A DNA stretch of 64,000 bases from an uncultured Aquimarina sp. (GCA_947500545.1 CANMSO010000004.1:1-64000); one strand, 5' to 3'; positions 19,136 through 29,835 are shown, counted from the first letter of the stretch. Made by a program: numbers and translations. The notes: a model not told the origin generated them from the letters alone.

Positions 19136-21625
19136 TTATTTCTTTTTGGTAGTAGTTTTCTTTTTAGCAGTTTTTTTCTTGGGCGCGTTTTTCTCAATAA
19201 GGTCTTTTACCTTCTCCAGAGTTAGTTTTGAAGCATCTACGGTTTTTGGCAATTCAATTTTCACCTTACCTTTTATTATATTACTTCTACCCCATCTAGC
19301 TTTTTCTACCCGGATTCCTTCTTCCTCCCAATTATGAATAACTTTATCAATTTCTTTCTGCTTCTTCTCTTCAATAAGAGTTACAATATCATCATCTGAT
19401 AAATTATCAAAGTCATACTTCTTGTTTACATTGATAAACATACCATTCCATTTAATGAATGGTCCAAAACGTCCAGTTCCTTTTTGAACCGGAAGGTCTT
19501 CATATGTATATATAGGAGCATCTGCTTTTTCTTTTGCATCAATTAATTCGATAGCTCTGTCTAAAGAAGTATTAAGTGGATCTTCTCCTTTTTCTAAGGA
19601 AACAAATTTTGCACCAAACTTCACATAAGGTCCAAAACGACCATTATTAACCACAATAGTCTCTCCTTTATAATCCCCTAATTCTTTTGGCAACTGAAAT
19701 AATTCCATTGCCTCTTCAAATGTTATACTGCTTAACGTTTGTCCTGGAGGCAAACTGGCAAATTTTGGTTTATCTTCATCATCTACCGTACCTACCTGAA
19801 CCATAGGTCCAAACTTTCCTAATCTAACACTTACAGGTTTACCCGTAACAGGATCTTCTCCTAGGATACGCTCGCCGACTTCTCGGTCCGCATTTTGAGC
19901 CACATCTTCTACTCTTGGATGAAACTCCTTGTAGAACTCCCTCATCACTTGTGTCCAGTCTTCTTGACCTTCTGCGATTTCATCAAAATCTTGCTCTACT
20001 TTTGCGGTAAAATTGTAATCCAGAATTGAAGAGAAGTGATTTACCAAAAAGTCATTAACAACCATCCCTACATCTGTTGGAATTAGTTTTCCTTTATCAC
20101 TACCCACTTTTTCAGACAAATTTTTCTCTTTAACCTCATCACCCGAAAGGGTCATCTGAATGTATCCTCGCACCTCTCCTTCTTTAGCACCTTTCTCTAC
20201 ATAATTTCTATTCTGAATTGTCGAGATAGTAGGCGCATATGTTGATGGACGGCCAATACCTAGCTCTTCTAGCTTTTTAACCAATGCAGCTTCAGTATAC
20301 CTACTAGGAGGCCTGGTAAATCTTTCTGTAGCCGAAATGTATTTATTAAACAACATTTCATTCACCTTCATTGCCGGAAGAATTCCTTCTTGTTCTTCGT
20401 CTTCATCATCATTACCTTCCAAATACACCTTTAGAAATCCTTCAAATTTTATAACCTCTCCGTTAGCCGTAAATTGTTCGTTATGTGTATTAGAGTCAAT
20501 CTTCACATTAGTTCTTTCTAATCTGGCATCGCTCATTTGCGAAGCAATTGCTCGTTTCCAAATCAGCTCATATAATCGTTGCTGATCATAATCAACATTT
20601 ACCGTATGTCTAGAAAAATCTGTTGGTCGTATTGCTTCGTGAGCTTCCTGAGCTCCTTTTGATTTACCTTTATATTGTCTTGGGTTACTAAAATCATCTC
20701 CGTAAGCAGAAATAATCTCTGCTTTTGCACTATTTTGAGCTTCAACAGAAAGATTTACACTATCTGTTCTCATATATGTAATCAATCCAGCCTCATACAA
20801 TCGTTGTGCCATGGTCATTGTCTTACTCACAGAAAAGTATAATTTCCTGGAAGCTTCTTGTTGTAATGTTGAAGTTGTAAATGGTGGCGCGGGTGATTTT
20901 TTAGCTGGCTTTGTAGAAAGATCAGCAACACTAAAAGATGCTTCAATATTTTTATTTAAAAATGCCTCAGCCTCTTCTTTAGTTTTAAAATTCTTAGGAA
21001 GTTTAGCTTTAAAAGACTTACCTGCCTCATTTGAAAACTCAGCATCAATTCTATAAGACCCTACAGGTTTAAAACCTAATATATCGCGTTCACGCTCTAC
21101 TATTAATCGTACCGAAACAGATTGTACACGACCTGCAGATAACCCCCCTTTTACTTTACGCCAGAGTACTGGTGACAATTCGTACCCTACTAATCGATCC
21201 AAAACTCGCCTTGCTTGTTGCGCATTAACCAGATTGTAATCTATAGTACGAGGGTTCTCTATTGCTTTAAGAATGGCATTTTTAGTAATTTCATGAAAAA
21301 CAATTCTACGCGTTCTATCCTTATCTAATTTAAGGGTCTCTGCAAGATGCCATGCAATAGCCTCTCCCTCTCGATCCTCATCACTTGCGAGCCATACCAT
21401 TTCTGCTTTCTTAGAAAGATCTTTTAGTTTTTTTACTACATCTTTTTTATCTTTAGAGACAATGTATTTAGGTTTAAAATCTCCATCAACATCAACTCCT
21501 AATTCTTTAGAAGGTAAATCCGCGATGTGCCCAAAACTGGATGCAACTATATAATCTTTTCCAAGAAATTTTTCTATTGTTTTTGCCTTAGCAGGTGACT
21601 CCACAATCACTAAATTCTTAGCCAT
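19136..21625 (-). CDS. topA: DNA topoisomerase I (type IA)
   Basis: 829 residues. The TOPRIM domain opens with NLVIVESPAKAKTIEKFLG and contains DEDREGEAIAWH; the active-site Tyr lies in GLITYMRTDS (about residue 285). The C-terminal part, instead of classic zinc ribbons, has repeats of the type GRFGPYVKFG (about residues 600-780) and ends in a Lys/Thr/Ala-rich basic tail. It relaxes negative supercoils by cutting a single strand. It is followed closely by the arginase-fold gene. Confidence 0.97.
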   Translation of the reverse strand: MAKNLVIVESPAKAKTIEKFLGKDYIVASSFGHIADLPSKELGVDVDGDFKPKYIVSKDKKDVVKKLKDLSKKAEMVWLASDEDREGEAIAWHLAETLKLDKDRTRRIVFHEITKNAILKAIENPRTIDYNLVNAQQARRVLDRLVGYELSPVLWRKVKGGLSAGRVQSVSVRLIVERERDILGFKPVGSYRIDAEFSNEAGKSFKAKLPKNFKTKEEAEAFLNKNIEASFSVADLSTKPAKKSPAPPFTTSTLQQEASRKLYFSVSKTMTMAQRLYEAGLITYMRTDSVNLSVEAQNSAKAEIISAYGDDFSNPRQYKGKSKGAQEAHEAIRPTDFSRHTVNVDYDQQRLYELIWKRAIASQMSDARLERTNVKIDSNTHNEQFTANGEVIKFEGFLKVYLEGNDDEDEEQEGILPAMKVNEMLFNKYISATERFTRPPSRYTEAALVKKLEELGIGRPSTYAPTISTIQNRNYVEKGAKEGEVRGYIQMTLSGDEVKEKNLSEKVGSDKGKLIPTDVGMVVNDFLVNHFSSILDYNFTAKVEQDFDEIAEGQEDWTQVMREFYKEFHPRVEDVAQNADREVGERILGEDPVTGKPVSVRLGKFGPMVQVGTVDDEDKPKFASLPPGQTLSSITFEEAMELFQLPKELGDYKGETIVVNNGRFGPYVKFGAKFVSLEKGEDPLNTSLDRAIELIDAKEKADAPIYTYEDLPVQKGTGRFGPFIKWNGMFINVNKKYDFDNLSDDDIVTLIEEKKQKEIDKVIHNWEEEGIRVEKARWGRSNIIKGKVKIELPKTVDASKLTLEKVKDLIEKNAPKKKTAKKKTTTKKK

Positions 21626-21696
21626 ATTCCTTTAATTTCTGACCACAAAAGTATATCAATTTTTTGAGATCAAGATTCATTATCAAAAAATTAGTT

Positions 21697-21725
21697 CAAA
21701 AAAAACCTGCCGATCAGCAGGTTTT
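21697..21725 (-). terminator. Intrinsic terminator between the membrane protein gene and topA
   Basis: AAAACCTGC (21702-21710) pairs perfectly with GCAGGTTTT (21717-21725) with a 6-base loop. On the minus strand it is followed by eight T. It ends the transcript of the gene at 21734-22516. Confidence 0.85.
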
Positions 21726-21733
21726 CATAATTT

Positions 21734-22516
21734 TTATTTTACAAATAAGGTATCTTCTTGTTCAGACTCTTTATCATCAAAACCAATTGTGTCCTTATAT
21801 AAATAATAAATTGGCATATACACAAAGGAAGCTGTAAAGAATATACCAATAAAACATAGTAGCATTCCTACAAACTGAGATAAAATTGAAGAAATAAGAA
21901 TCAACCCAAAAGCCACTAGCCATATTTTGTTACCCAATTTAAAACTTGCTTTTATTAAATCAGAAGCACCAAGATCAGGATTAAATGCAAAAATCACACC
22001 CAACAATTGTAATGGCACCATTACATAAAAGAGAGGAAGATAACACAGTAACGTAGCTAATAGTGCAATACCAAAAGTAGATATTGCTATAGTAAACACT
22101 TTTCCTAAATATTTTCCTTTAAGAAACATAAAATATGAAGACGTCTCAGAAAGTCCTAAATCTACTTGCTTACAAACTCTATAAAAATGCGCAGTAATAC
22201 CAAATTGCAGTGCAGTTGCAATCATTGTAACTACCAAAATCAGAACAATAAATAAAATCATTAGACCTACTGATAACTCTTCACCAGGATATCCAGAGCC
22301 ACCATAAGCATCTTCAAACCCAGATATACCTGCAATAGCAAAAAGAGGAATATACATCACAAAAATCAACGGAAGTATCACAACCAGTGAAATAAGTAAA
22401 TGAATAAATCCTTGAACCCACACTTTTTTAAAGAGATCAAAGCTTTTATTAAAGATATTTCCAAAATCCACAGAGGGGCTATTTTCTATTTTTTCAAAGA
22501 GCTGATTAGCTGACAT
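21734..22516 (-). CDS. Multi-pass membrane protein of unknown function
   Basis: 260 residues with about six membrane helices, for example GFIHLLISLVVILPLIFVMY, LMILFIVLILVVTMIATAL and LVAFGLILISSILSQFVGML. Both ends are charged and likely cytoplasmic. I do not recognise a named family with confidence; the layout resembles small Bacteroidota membrane proteins of DUF type without enzymatic motifs. It is monocistronic, between topA (same strand, terminator between) and the divergent miaB operon. Confidence 0.65.
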   Translation of the reverse strand: MSANQLFEKIENSPSVDFGNIFNKSFDLFKKVWVQGFIHLLISLVVILPLIFVMYIPLFAIAGISGFEDAYGGSGYPGEELSVGLMILFIVLILVVTMIATALQFGITAHFYRVCKQVDLGLSETSSYFMFLKGKYLGKVFTIAISTFGIALLATLLCYLPLFYVMVPLQLLGVIFAFNPDLGASDLIKASFKLGNKIWLVAFGLILISSILSQFVGMLLCFIGIFFTASFVYMPIYYLYKDTIGFDDKESEQEDTLFVK

Positions 22517-22580
22517 ACATTAAATTTATTGGTTGATAAAGATCAAATATAGATTTTTTAGAAAATAAAACCCTGACACT

Positions 22581-22611
22581 TTGTCATAAACCGTATTAAA
22601 AAGTATCTTTG
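22581..22611 (+). promoter_or_regulatory. Bacteroidota-type promoter of the miaB operon
   Basis: TTG (22581-22583) and TATCTTTG (22604-22611) are separated by 20 bp and match the phylum's -33 TTG and -7 TAnnTTTG boxes. The miaB ATG is 37 bp downstream. Confidence 0.75.
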
Positions 22612-22648
22612 CACATTATTTGACGCCAATTGGTAAGGAATTATTTTT

Positions 22649-24094
22649 ATGGAGAAGATCATAGATGAAAATGTACAAGGACAAGCTCTTGTTCTTGATC
22701 AGAAGAAAGAAAACAAACGAAAGCTTTTTATAGAAAGTTACGGTTGCCAAATGAACTTTAGTGATAGTGAGATCGTAGCATCTATTCTTGCTAAAGAAGG
22801 CTTTAATACTACGCAAAACTTAGAAGACGCTGATCTTGTATTGGTCAATACTTGTTCTATTCGCGAAAAAGCAGAACTAACGGTAAGAAAACGTTTAGAA
22901 AAATATAATGCTGTAAAAAGAATCAACCCCAAAATGAAAGTTGGTGTTTTGGGTTGTATGGCAGAGCGCTTAAAAAGTAAATTTCTGGAAGAAGAAAAGA
23001 TCGTTGATTTGGTTGTAGGACCAGACGCTTACAAAGATTTACCAAATCTAATTGAAGAAGTTGATGCTGGACGTAATGCGGTAAATGTGGTTCTTTCAAA
23101 AGAAGAAACCTATGGTGATATCTCTCCCGTGCGCATTCAAAGCAATGGAGTTTCTGCTTTTGTCTCAATTACACGAGGATGTGATAATATGTGTACATTT
23201 TGTGTAGTACCATTTACAAGAGGTAGGGAACGTAGTCGTGATCCACAAAGTATCTTAAAAGAAATCGATGATCTTGTAACCCAAAACTTCAAAGAAATTA
23301 CCCTGCTTGGCCAAAACGTTGATAGCTATTTATGGTATGGTGGTGGCCTAAAAAAAGATTTTGAAAAAGCCTCTGATTTTCAAAAGGCAACAGCAGTAGA
23401 TTTTGCAAAACTTTTGGATATGACTGCAGAGAAATATCCAAAGTTACGCATTCGTTTCTCTACATCTAACCCTCAAGATATGACGCTGGATGTAATTGAA
23501 ATCATGGCAAGGCATAAGAATATTTGTAAGCACATCCACTTGCCCATACAAAGCGGGAGCGATCGAATTCTAAAAGAAATGAATCGTCTACATACGCGCC
23601 AGGAGTATATGGATTTGATAGATAATATTAAAAAAATAATCCCAGACTGTGCCATAACGCAAGACATGATTATTGGTTTCCCAACAGAAACAGAGGAAGA
23701 CCATCAAGATACATTGTCACTACTAGAACATGTAAAATACGAACACGGTTATATGTATGCATATTCTGAAAGACCCGGAACACTTGCAGAGCGAAAATTA
23801 GAAGATGATGTGCCAGAGGAAGTTAAAAAAAGAAGACTTGCAGAAGTTATAGCCTTACAACGTAGCCATAGTGCATATAGACATGAGACTTATATAGGCC
23901 AAACTTTTGAAGTGCTAATCGAAAAAGAATCAAAAAAATCAGACCAGCACTGGAGTGGGAGGACCACTAAAAATATTGTAGCTATATTTCCAAAAGGGAA
24001 TTATAAAATTGGAGATTTCGTAATGGTACGAATAGATGAATGTACCAGTGCAACTTTACTTGGCGAAGCCATTGGATATTCTGATAATAATTAA
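22649..24094 (+). CDS. miaB: tRNA-2-methylthio-N6-dimethylallyladenosine synthase MiaB
   Basis: 481 residues with the three domains of methylthiotransferases: an N-terminal UPF0004 domain with FIESYGCQMNFSDSEI and two further cluster Cys (NTCSIREKA, GVLGCMAERL), the radical SAM core with CDNMCTFC, and a C-terminal TRAM domain (about the last 65 residues). It adds a methylthio group to i6A37 of tRNAs that read UNN codons. The long N-terminal extension before the domain is usual in this phylum. First gene of an operon with an AAA+ activator, lptE, a conserved gene and secG. Confidence 0.97.
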   Translation: MEKIIDENVQGQALVLDQKKENKRKLFIESYGCQMNFSDSEIVASILAKEGFNTTQNLEDADLVLVNTCSIREKAELTVRKRLEKYNAVKRINPKMKVGVLGCMAERLKSKFLEEEKIVDLVVGPDAYKDLPNLIEEVDAGRNAVNVVLSKEETYGDISPVRIQSNGVSAFVSITRGCDNMCTFCVVPFTRGRERSRDPQSILKEIDDLVTQNFKEITLLGQNVDSYLWYGGGLKKDFEKASDFQKATAVDFAKLLDMTAEKYPKLRIRFSTSNPQDMTLDVIEIMARHKNICKHIHLPIQSGSDRILKEMNRLHTRQEYMDLIDNIKKIIPDCAITQDMIIGFPTETEEDHQDTLSLLEHVKYEHGYMYAYSERPGTLAERKLEDDVPEEVKKRRLAEVIALQRSHSAYRHETYIGQTFEVLIEKESKKSDQHWSGRTTKNIVAIFPKGNYKIGDFVMVRIDECTSATLLGEAIGYSDNN

Positions 24095-24140
24095 TCCTCT
24101 TTTTATATTTATAAATTAAAATCACACGATAAACTCAAAA

Positions 24141-25400
24141 ATGGAATCAGTTCAAGCCACAAAACAACGATTTGGAATTATAGGAAACGACCTTAAACTA
24201 AACCGTGCGGTTGAAAAAGCTATCCAGGTTGCTCCTACAGACATTTCGGTTCTGGTAACTGGAGAAAGTGGAGTTGGTAAAGAGAGCATTCCTAAAATTA
24301 TACATTCACTATCCCATCGCAAGCATGGTAAATATATAGCCGTAAACTGCGGAGCAATCCCGGAAGGAACAATTGACAGTGAACTTTTTGGACATGAAAA
24401 AGGAGCCTTTACTGGTGCAACTCAAACTCGTAATGGTTATTTTGAAGTAGCTAATGGGGGCACTATATTTCTGGATGAAGTTGGTGAACTTCCGCTAACT
24501 ACCCAAGTAAGATTATTAAGAGTTCTTGAAAATGGTGAATTTATCAAAGTAGGTTCATCTAAGGTTCAAAAAACAGACGTTCGTATTGTAGCGGCTACCA
24601 ACGTGAATATGTTTGAAGCGATAAAAAAAGAAAAGTTTAGAGAAGATCTTTATTATCGATTAAGTACTGTTGAAATTCTTTTACCTCCTCTTAGAGACCG
24701 AAAAGATGATATTCATCTTTTATTTAGGAAATTTGCTTCGGATTTTGCCAGTAAATACAAAATGCCAACCATTCGCTTAGCAGATGACGCAGTAAGTTTA
24801 TTAGAAAAGTATCACTGGAGCGGTAATATCAGACAATTACGCAACATTGCAGAGCAGATTTCAGTCCTTGAACAAAATAGAACAATATCTGCAGTAACTT
24901 TACACGGGTATTTACCTAATATTGGAAGTAACCTACCCGCAGTTATCTCTTCGGGGAAAAAAGAAAGTGATTTCAGTAATGAACGAGAAATTCTATACAA
25001 AGTACTTTTTGATATGAAAGCTGATCTTAACGATCTCAAAAAGTTAACCATGGAACTTATGCAAAGTGGTAACAATCAAGAAGTACAAAAAGAAAATGAA
25101 GGTCTAATAAGAAAAATATACAGAGAAGACAATGAGGAAGAAGTTCGTTTTGAAGAACCTGTAGCACCTTCTCCCGAGGTACTACAAATACCTTCTGCCT
25201 CTACATTACCAAAAGATGACGACAAATATCATTTTGCTGAAGAAATTGAAGAAGAAGAAACACTTTCGTTGCACGACAAAGAGCTTGAGTTGATTAAAAA
25301 ATCTCTAGAACGCAATAGAGGAAAACGCAAGGCAGCAGCAGAAGAATTAGGAATCAGTGAACGTACATTATATAGAAAAATAAAACAATACGATCTTTAA
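24141..25400 (+). CDS. Sigma-54-interacting AAA+ transcriptional activator without receiver domain
   Basis: 419 residues. The AAA+ domain starts almost at the N-terminus: Walker A GESGVGKE, the sigma-54 contact motif GAFTGA inside ELFGHEKGAFTGATQ, Walker B GGTIFLDEVGEL and LYYRLSTVEILLPPLRDR. After an acidic linker (about residues 275-370) a Fis-type helix-turn-helix ends the protein (GKRKAAAEELGISERTLYRKIKQ). There is no N-terminal response-regulator, GAF or PAS domain, so the input signal is not obvious. It is 46 bp after miaB and 4 bp before lptE, an association I recall as conserved in Bacteroidota. Confidence 0.93.
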   Translation: MESVQATKQRFGIIGNDLKLNRAVEKAIQVAPTDISVLVTGESGVGKESIPKIIHSLSHRKHGKYIAVNCGAIPEGTIDSELFGHEKGAFTGATQTRNGYFEVANGGTIFLDEVGELPLTTQVRLLRVLENGEFIKVGSSKVQKTDVRIVAATNVNMFEAIKKEKFREDLYYRLSTVEILLPPLRDRKDDIHLLFRKFASDFASKYKMPTIRLADDAVSLLEKYHWSGNIRQLRNIAEQISVLEQNRTISAVTLHGYLPNIGSNLPAVISSGKKESDFSNEREILYKVLFDMKADLNDLKKLTMELMQSGNNQEVQKENEGLIRKIYREDNEEEVRFEEPVAPSPEVLQIPSASTLPKDDDKYHFAEEIEEEETLSLHDKELELIKKSLERNRGKRKAAAEELGISERTLYRKIKQYDL

Positions 25401-25404
25401 ATTA

Positions 25405-25911
25405 ATGAAGAAACTACAACATATTGCAATAGGATTAATTGCACTAGTATTAATACAAGGATGCGGAGCCTATTCTTTTAGCGGGATATCCATTTCTCCC
25501 GAAACGAAGACTTTTCAGGTAAATTTTTTCCAAAACCAATCCCCAAGAATTTTTCCAGGAGTTGATCAAACGTTTACGAATCAATTACAGGATTTAATCT
25601 TGAATCAAACCAATCTTGACCTTGTTACTTCTAGTGCAGACTTAGTATATGAAGGAGAGATTGTGCAAGATTATGTCTCTCCTAATACCGCAACATCAGA
25701 CATTACTGCGGCTCAAAACCGGCTTACTATTTCGGTAAACATGAGATTTTATGACTCCAAAGATCCTGCCCAGGACTTAGAACAACGTTTCTCATTTTTC
25801 TTTGACTACCCTGCTTCTGCATCAGAAAATACAGTACGAGACGAAGCATTGCAGGTTATTTTCGAACGAATTACACAAGATATTTTTAATGCTACCTTGG
25901 CAAGGTGGTAA
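25405..25911 (+). CDS. lptE: LptE-like LPS-assembly lipoprotein
   Basis: 168 residues. A lipoprotein signal peptide (ALVLIQGC) is followed by GAYSFSGISISPETKTFQV and SPRIFPGVDQTFTNQLQDLI, the pattern of Bacteroidota LptE proteins. LptE plugs LptD in the outer membrane during lipopolysaccharide insertion. It lies between the AAA+ activator (4-bp gap) and a conserved gene (16-bp gap). Confidence 0.85.
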   Translation: MKKLQHIAIGLIALVLIQGCGAYSFSGISISPETKTFQVNFFQNQSPRIFPGVDQTFTNQLQDLILNQTNLDLVTSSADLVYEGEIVQDYVSPNTATSDITAAQNRLTISVNMRFYDSKDPAQDLEQRFSFFFDYPASASENTVRDEALQVIFERITQDIFNATLARW

Positions 25912-25927
25912 ATACAACTAATACTAT

Positions 25928-26851
25928 TTGAACACAAAAGAACTCACATACTTGATTCAAAACCCTGCAAAACTAAATAAAGAACAGGTACATTCACTGG
26001 AAAAACTTTCGCGTGAGTTTCCCTATTTCCAATCTATAAGACCATTATTATTAAAAGGATTAAAAGACCAGGAAAGCTTTAGATATAATCAAGAATTAAA
26101 AACAACTGCGGCTTATACCACTGATCGAAATATTTTATTTGATTTTATCACATCAGATCTTTTTAGAGAGAATAAAAATCTGGAATTCACAAAAAAGAAA
26201 AGTAAATCAGATATCCCTGTAATCGACCCAAAAGAAGTAAAAGTATTACCCAGGATGGCAATGGATGATGCCGTCCGAATGAAAATGGAAGAGGCTGAAG
26301 ACGTACTTGATCCCGCCTTATTTTCAGTAAGAAACGCAGATTACACAAAGGAACAAGACACAAATATTGACCCTACTGAACCTCAAAAAGAAGACAAAAC
26401 ACCCGAGGAAATAACGCAAATCAACAAGCCTTTGGATTTTGATAAAAAAGAATCACATTCTTTTGCTGAATGGTTAAAATTGACTTCTTTGACACCAATT
26501 AATCAAGAAAATGATCAAAACACTAACGCTTCTATTCCTGAAACTCAAGAAGAACAGCCCTCGAAATCACTAGATCAAAAAGATAAATTTAATTTAATTG
26601 ATGAATTTATAGCCAACAACCCAAAGATCAAACCTTCAGCAAAAAACACCCCTTCCCGCAATTTAGCGAAGAAAAACATGGTCCCTACAGATGAGCTAAT
26701 GACCGAAACTTTGGCCAAGGTATACCTGGCTCAAAAAAACTATAAAAAAGCAATTCAAGCTTATAACATATTAATTTTGAAAAATCCCGAAAAAAGTGGT
26801 TTCTTTGCAGACCAAATTCGAGCAATAAAGAAATTACAAGAAAATAAATAA
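25928..26851 (+). CDS. Conserved protein with C-terminal TPR-like helices
   Basis: 307 residues from a TTG start; no ATG is near and the reading starts directly after lptE, so TTG is likely real. The N-terminal 80 residues (LTYLIQNPAKLNKEQVHSLE...FPYFQSIRPLLLKGLK) form a helical domain; the middle (about 90-240) is acidic, low in complexity and probably disordered. The end (LAKVYLAQKNYKKAIQAYNI...NPEKSGFFADQI) is one TPR-like hairpin. No signal peptide. I do not know its function; I recall similar proteins between lptE and secG in other flavobacteria. Confidence 0.75.
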   Translation: MNTKELTYLIQNPAKLNKEQVHSLEKLSREFPYFQSIRPLLLKGLKDQESFRYNQELKTTAAYTTDRNILFDFITSDLFRENKNLEFTKKKSKSDIPVIDPKEVKVLPRMAMDDAVRMKMEEAEDVLDPALFSVRNADYTKEQDTNIDPTEPQKEDKTPEEITQINKPLDFDKKESHSFAEWLKLTSLTPINQENDQNTNASIPETQEEQPSKSLDQKDKFNLIDEFIANNPKIKPSAKNTPSRNLAKKNMVPTDELMTETLAKVYLAQKNYKKAIQAYNILILKNPEKSGFFADQIRAIKKLQENK

Positions 26852-26860
26852 CAATATATA

Positions 26861-27187
26861 ATGACAACGTTTTCAATCTTTTTAATACTAATCGTTATCG
26901 TATCATTCTTACTGATAGTAGTAATAATGGTACAAAACCCTAAAGGAGGTGGATTATCTTCTTCTTTTGGAGGAGGTGGAACACAACAATTAGGTGGTGT
27001 AAAAAAGACGACAGACTTTTTAGACAAAAGCACCTGGACTCTTGCAACACTATTACTTGTATTGATTTTACTATCTAATGTTGGTTTAATGAACGAAGGT
27101 TCTGTTCAGGATTCAAAGGTAAATACTGATGATGTTCAGATCGAAACTCCTGTCACTCCAACTCCAGATGATGACACTCAAGAATAA
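26861..27187 (+). CDS. secG: Protein translocase subunit SecG
   Basis: 108 residues with two membrane helices (FSIFLILIVIVSFLLIVVIMV and TWTLATLLLVLILLSNVGL) separated by the typical loop QNPKGGGLSSSFGGGG. An acidic, Thr/Pro-rich tail follows the second helix, as in other Bacteroidota SecG. It is part of SecYEG in the inner membrane. Last gene of the miaB operon, followed by a terminator. Confidence 0.93.
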   Translation: MTTFSIFLILIVIVSFLLIVVIMVQNPKGGGLSSSFGGGGTQQLGGVKKTTDFLDKSTWTLATLLLVLILLSNVGLMNEGSVQDSKVNTDDVQIETPVTPTPDDDTQE

Positions 27188-27210
27188 TATCTTTTGAAAA
27201 ACAATTACAA

Positions 27211-27244
27211 AAATGTCGACTTGTCATAATAGTCGACATTTTTT
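27211..27244 (+). terminator. Intrinsic terminator after secG
   Basis: AAATGTCGAC (27211-27220) pairs perfectly with GTCGACATTT (27232-27241), followed by T residues. It ends the miaB-secG operon before groES. Confidence 0.85.
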
Positions 27245-27270
27245 GTTTCAATTTGTCAGTAACAGCCTGC

Positions 27271-27285
27271 TGGCATAATTTCTGA
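27271..27285 (+). promoter_or_regulatory. Possible -24/-12-like element upstream of groES
   Basis: TGGCATAATTTCTGA has the GG of a sigma-54 -24 box, and ten bases later GA where GC is expected in the -12 box. It ends about 53 bp before the groES ATG. One key base deviates, so this is tentative. Confidence 0.25.
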
Positions 27286-27337
27286 AATAAATAGCATCGA
27301 ATATTTCATTTTAATTTTATAATAAAAACTAATCATA

Positions 27338-27613
27338 ATGGGTGTAAATATCAAACCTCTTTCAGATCGCGTGGTTGTTGAACCACTTCCTGCTGAAACT
27401 CAAACGGCATCTGGATTATTTATTCCAGACTCTGCTCAGGAAAAACAACAAAAAGGTAAAGTTGCTGCTGTAGGTAGTGGTAAAAAAGATCATGACATGA
27501 CTGTTAAAGTTGGTGACACTGTTCTTTACGGAAAATATTCTGGTACAGAACTAAAATTAGATGGGAAAGATTATTTAATCATGCGTGAGGATGATATCCT
27601 GGCCATCGTATAA
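27338..27613 (+). CDS. groES: Co-chaperonin GroES
   Basis: 91 residues, normal length. The start [18 protein letters not shown], the mobile loop [21 protein letters not shown] and the end [15 protein letters not shown] are those of GroES. It caps GroEL during ATP-driven protein folding in the cytoplasm. It has its own promoter region after the secG terminator and is 79 bp ahead of groEL. Confidence 0.97.
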   Translation: MGVNIKPLSDRVVVEPLPAETQTASGLFIPDSAQEKQQKGKVAAVGSGKKDHDMTVKVGDTVLYGKYSGTELKLDGKDYLIMREDDILAIV

Positions 27614-27683
27614 AACTAATTCTAAAAACACAAATCACAAATTCTAATTATATTTCAATTTGGGATTAAAATCTTCAAAATAA

Positions 27684-29330
<1,647 letters not shown>

Positions 29331-29403
29331 TCCATAGCCTGGACAAGCAAATAATTTAGCAAGTTTGCGTAAGAAAAATACGATCTTAGCTAAATACGAT
29401 ATG

Positions 29404-29438
29404 AAAAACCCATTTTGAAATTTTCAAAATGGGTTTTT
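29404..29438 (+). terminator. Intrinsic terminator after groEL
   Basis: AAAACCCATTTTGAA and its complement TTCAAAATGGGTTTT form a long stem with almost no loop, followed by T residues. It separates groESL from the small peptide gene. Confidence 0.85.
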
Positions 29439-29630
29439 ATATTTTAAAAACTTACGTCTGGCAATAACATAAAACATCTTCGAATTAAACACAAAACTTC
29501 TACATAACACTGAAAAACAACTCTTTATTATCAAAAACTTATAGCTGAAATTTACAAATTTCAAGAGTCTTTTTTTGTCTATTAAGTGATATTTGGCTAA
29601 TTTCAAAGAATAATCATTAAACTTAAAACC
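29439..29630 (+). promoter_or_regulatory. Intergenic region with weak promoter of the small peptide gene
   Basis: TTTG (29574-29577) and TAATTTCA (29598-29605) are spaced by 20 bp and resemble, with two mismatches, the phylum's promoter boxes, 25 bp before the peptide ATG. Otherwise I see nothing in this stretch. Confidence 0.3.
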
Positions 29631-29774
29631 ATGAAAAAAAGCATTTTAATTTTAGAAGGCGTGAAAATAATTGATAAAAAAGCGCAAAGTAAGGTAAATG
29701 GAGGAAGATCAAGATGTGGTTGCGGACCTGCTTTCACTATCCCAGGAACTTGTCTATGCCTTATCTCGGTATAA
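29631..29774 (+). CDS. Double-glycine leader peptide with four-cysteine core (RiPP / bacteriocin-like precursor)
   Basis: A 47-residue peptide. The leader (residues 1-25) reads MKKSILILEGVKIIDKKAQ and ends VNGG, the pattern of Bacteroidota natural-product precursors cleaved after Gly-Gly by a C39 peptidase/ABC exporter. The predicted core (residues 26-47) has two CxC pairs (C29/C31 and C41/C43), three Gly, two Pro and Ser/Thr at 27, 36, 40 and 46, and ends hydrophobic. It starts with ATG preceded by AAAACC and lies between two strong terminators, so it is a single-gene unit. No modification enzyme or exporter is in the window. The product could be a disulfide-bonded or modified bacteriocin or signal peptide. 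Gene reality is supported by leader pattern and flanking hairpins; the activity is inference. Confidence 0.75.
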   Translation: MKKSILILEGVKIIDKKAQSKVNGGRSRCGCGPAFTIPGTCLCLISV

Positions 29775-29784
29775 TATTGATGAA

Positions 29785-29835
29785 ATTGTGTCTGTTATAT
29801 TTTACTATACACATAACAGACACAATATTTTTTTT
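29785..29835 (+). terminator. Strong terminator after the double-glycine peptide gene
   Basis: A perfect 14-bp inverted repeat ATTGTGTCTGTTAT (29785-29798) with ATAACAGACACAAT (29813-29826), followed by eight T on the plus strand. It begins 10 bp after the peptide stop codon. Confidence 0.9.

Noticed and set aside
22616..22816. Minus-strand open frame at the miaB start
   Set aside because: Antisense to the miaB promoter and N-terminus; no domain or start context.
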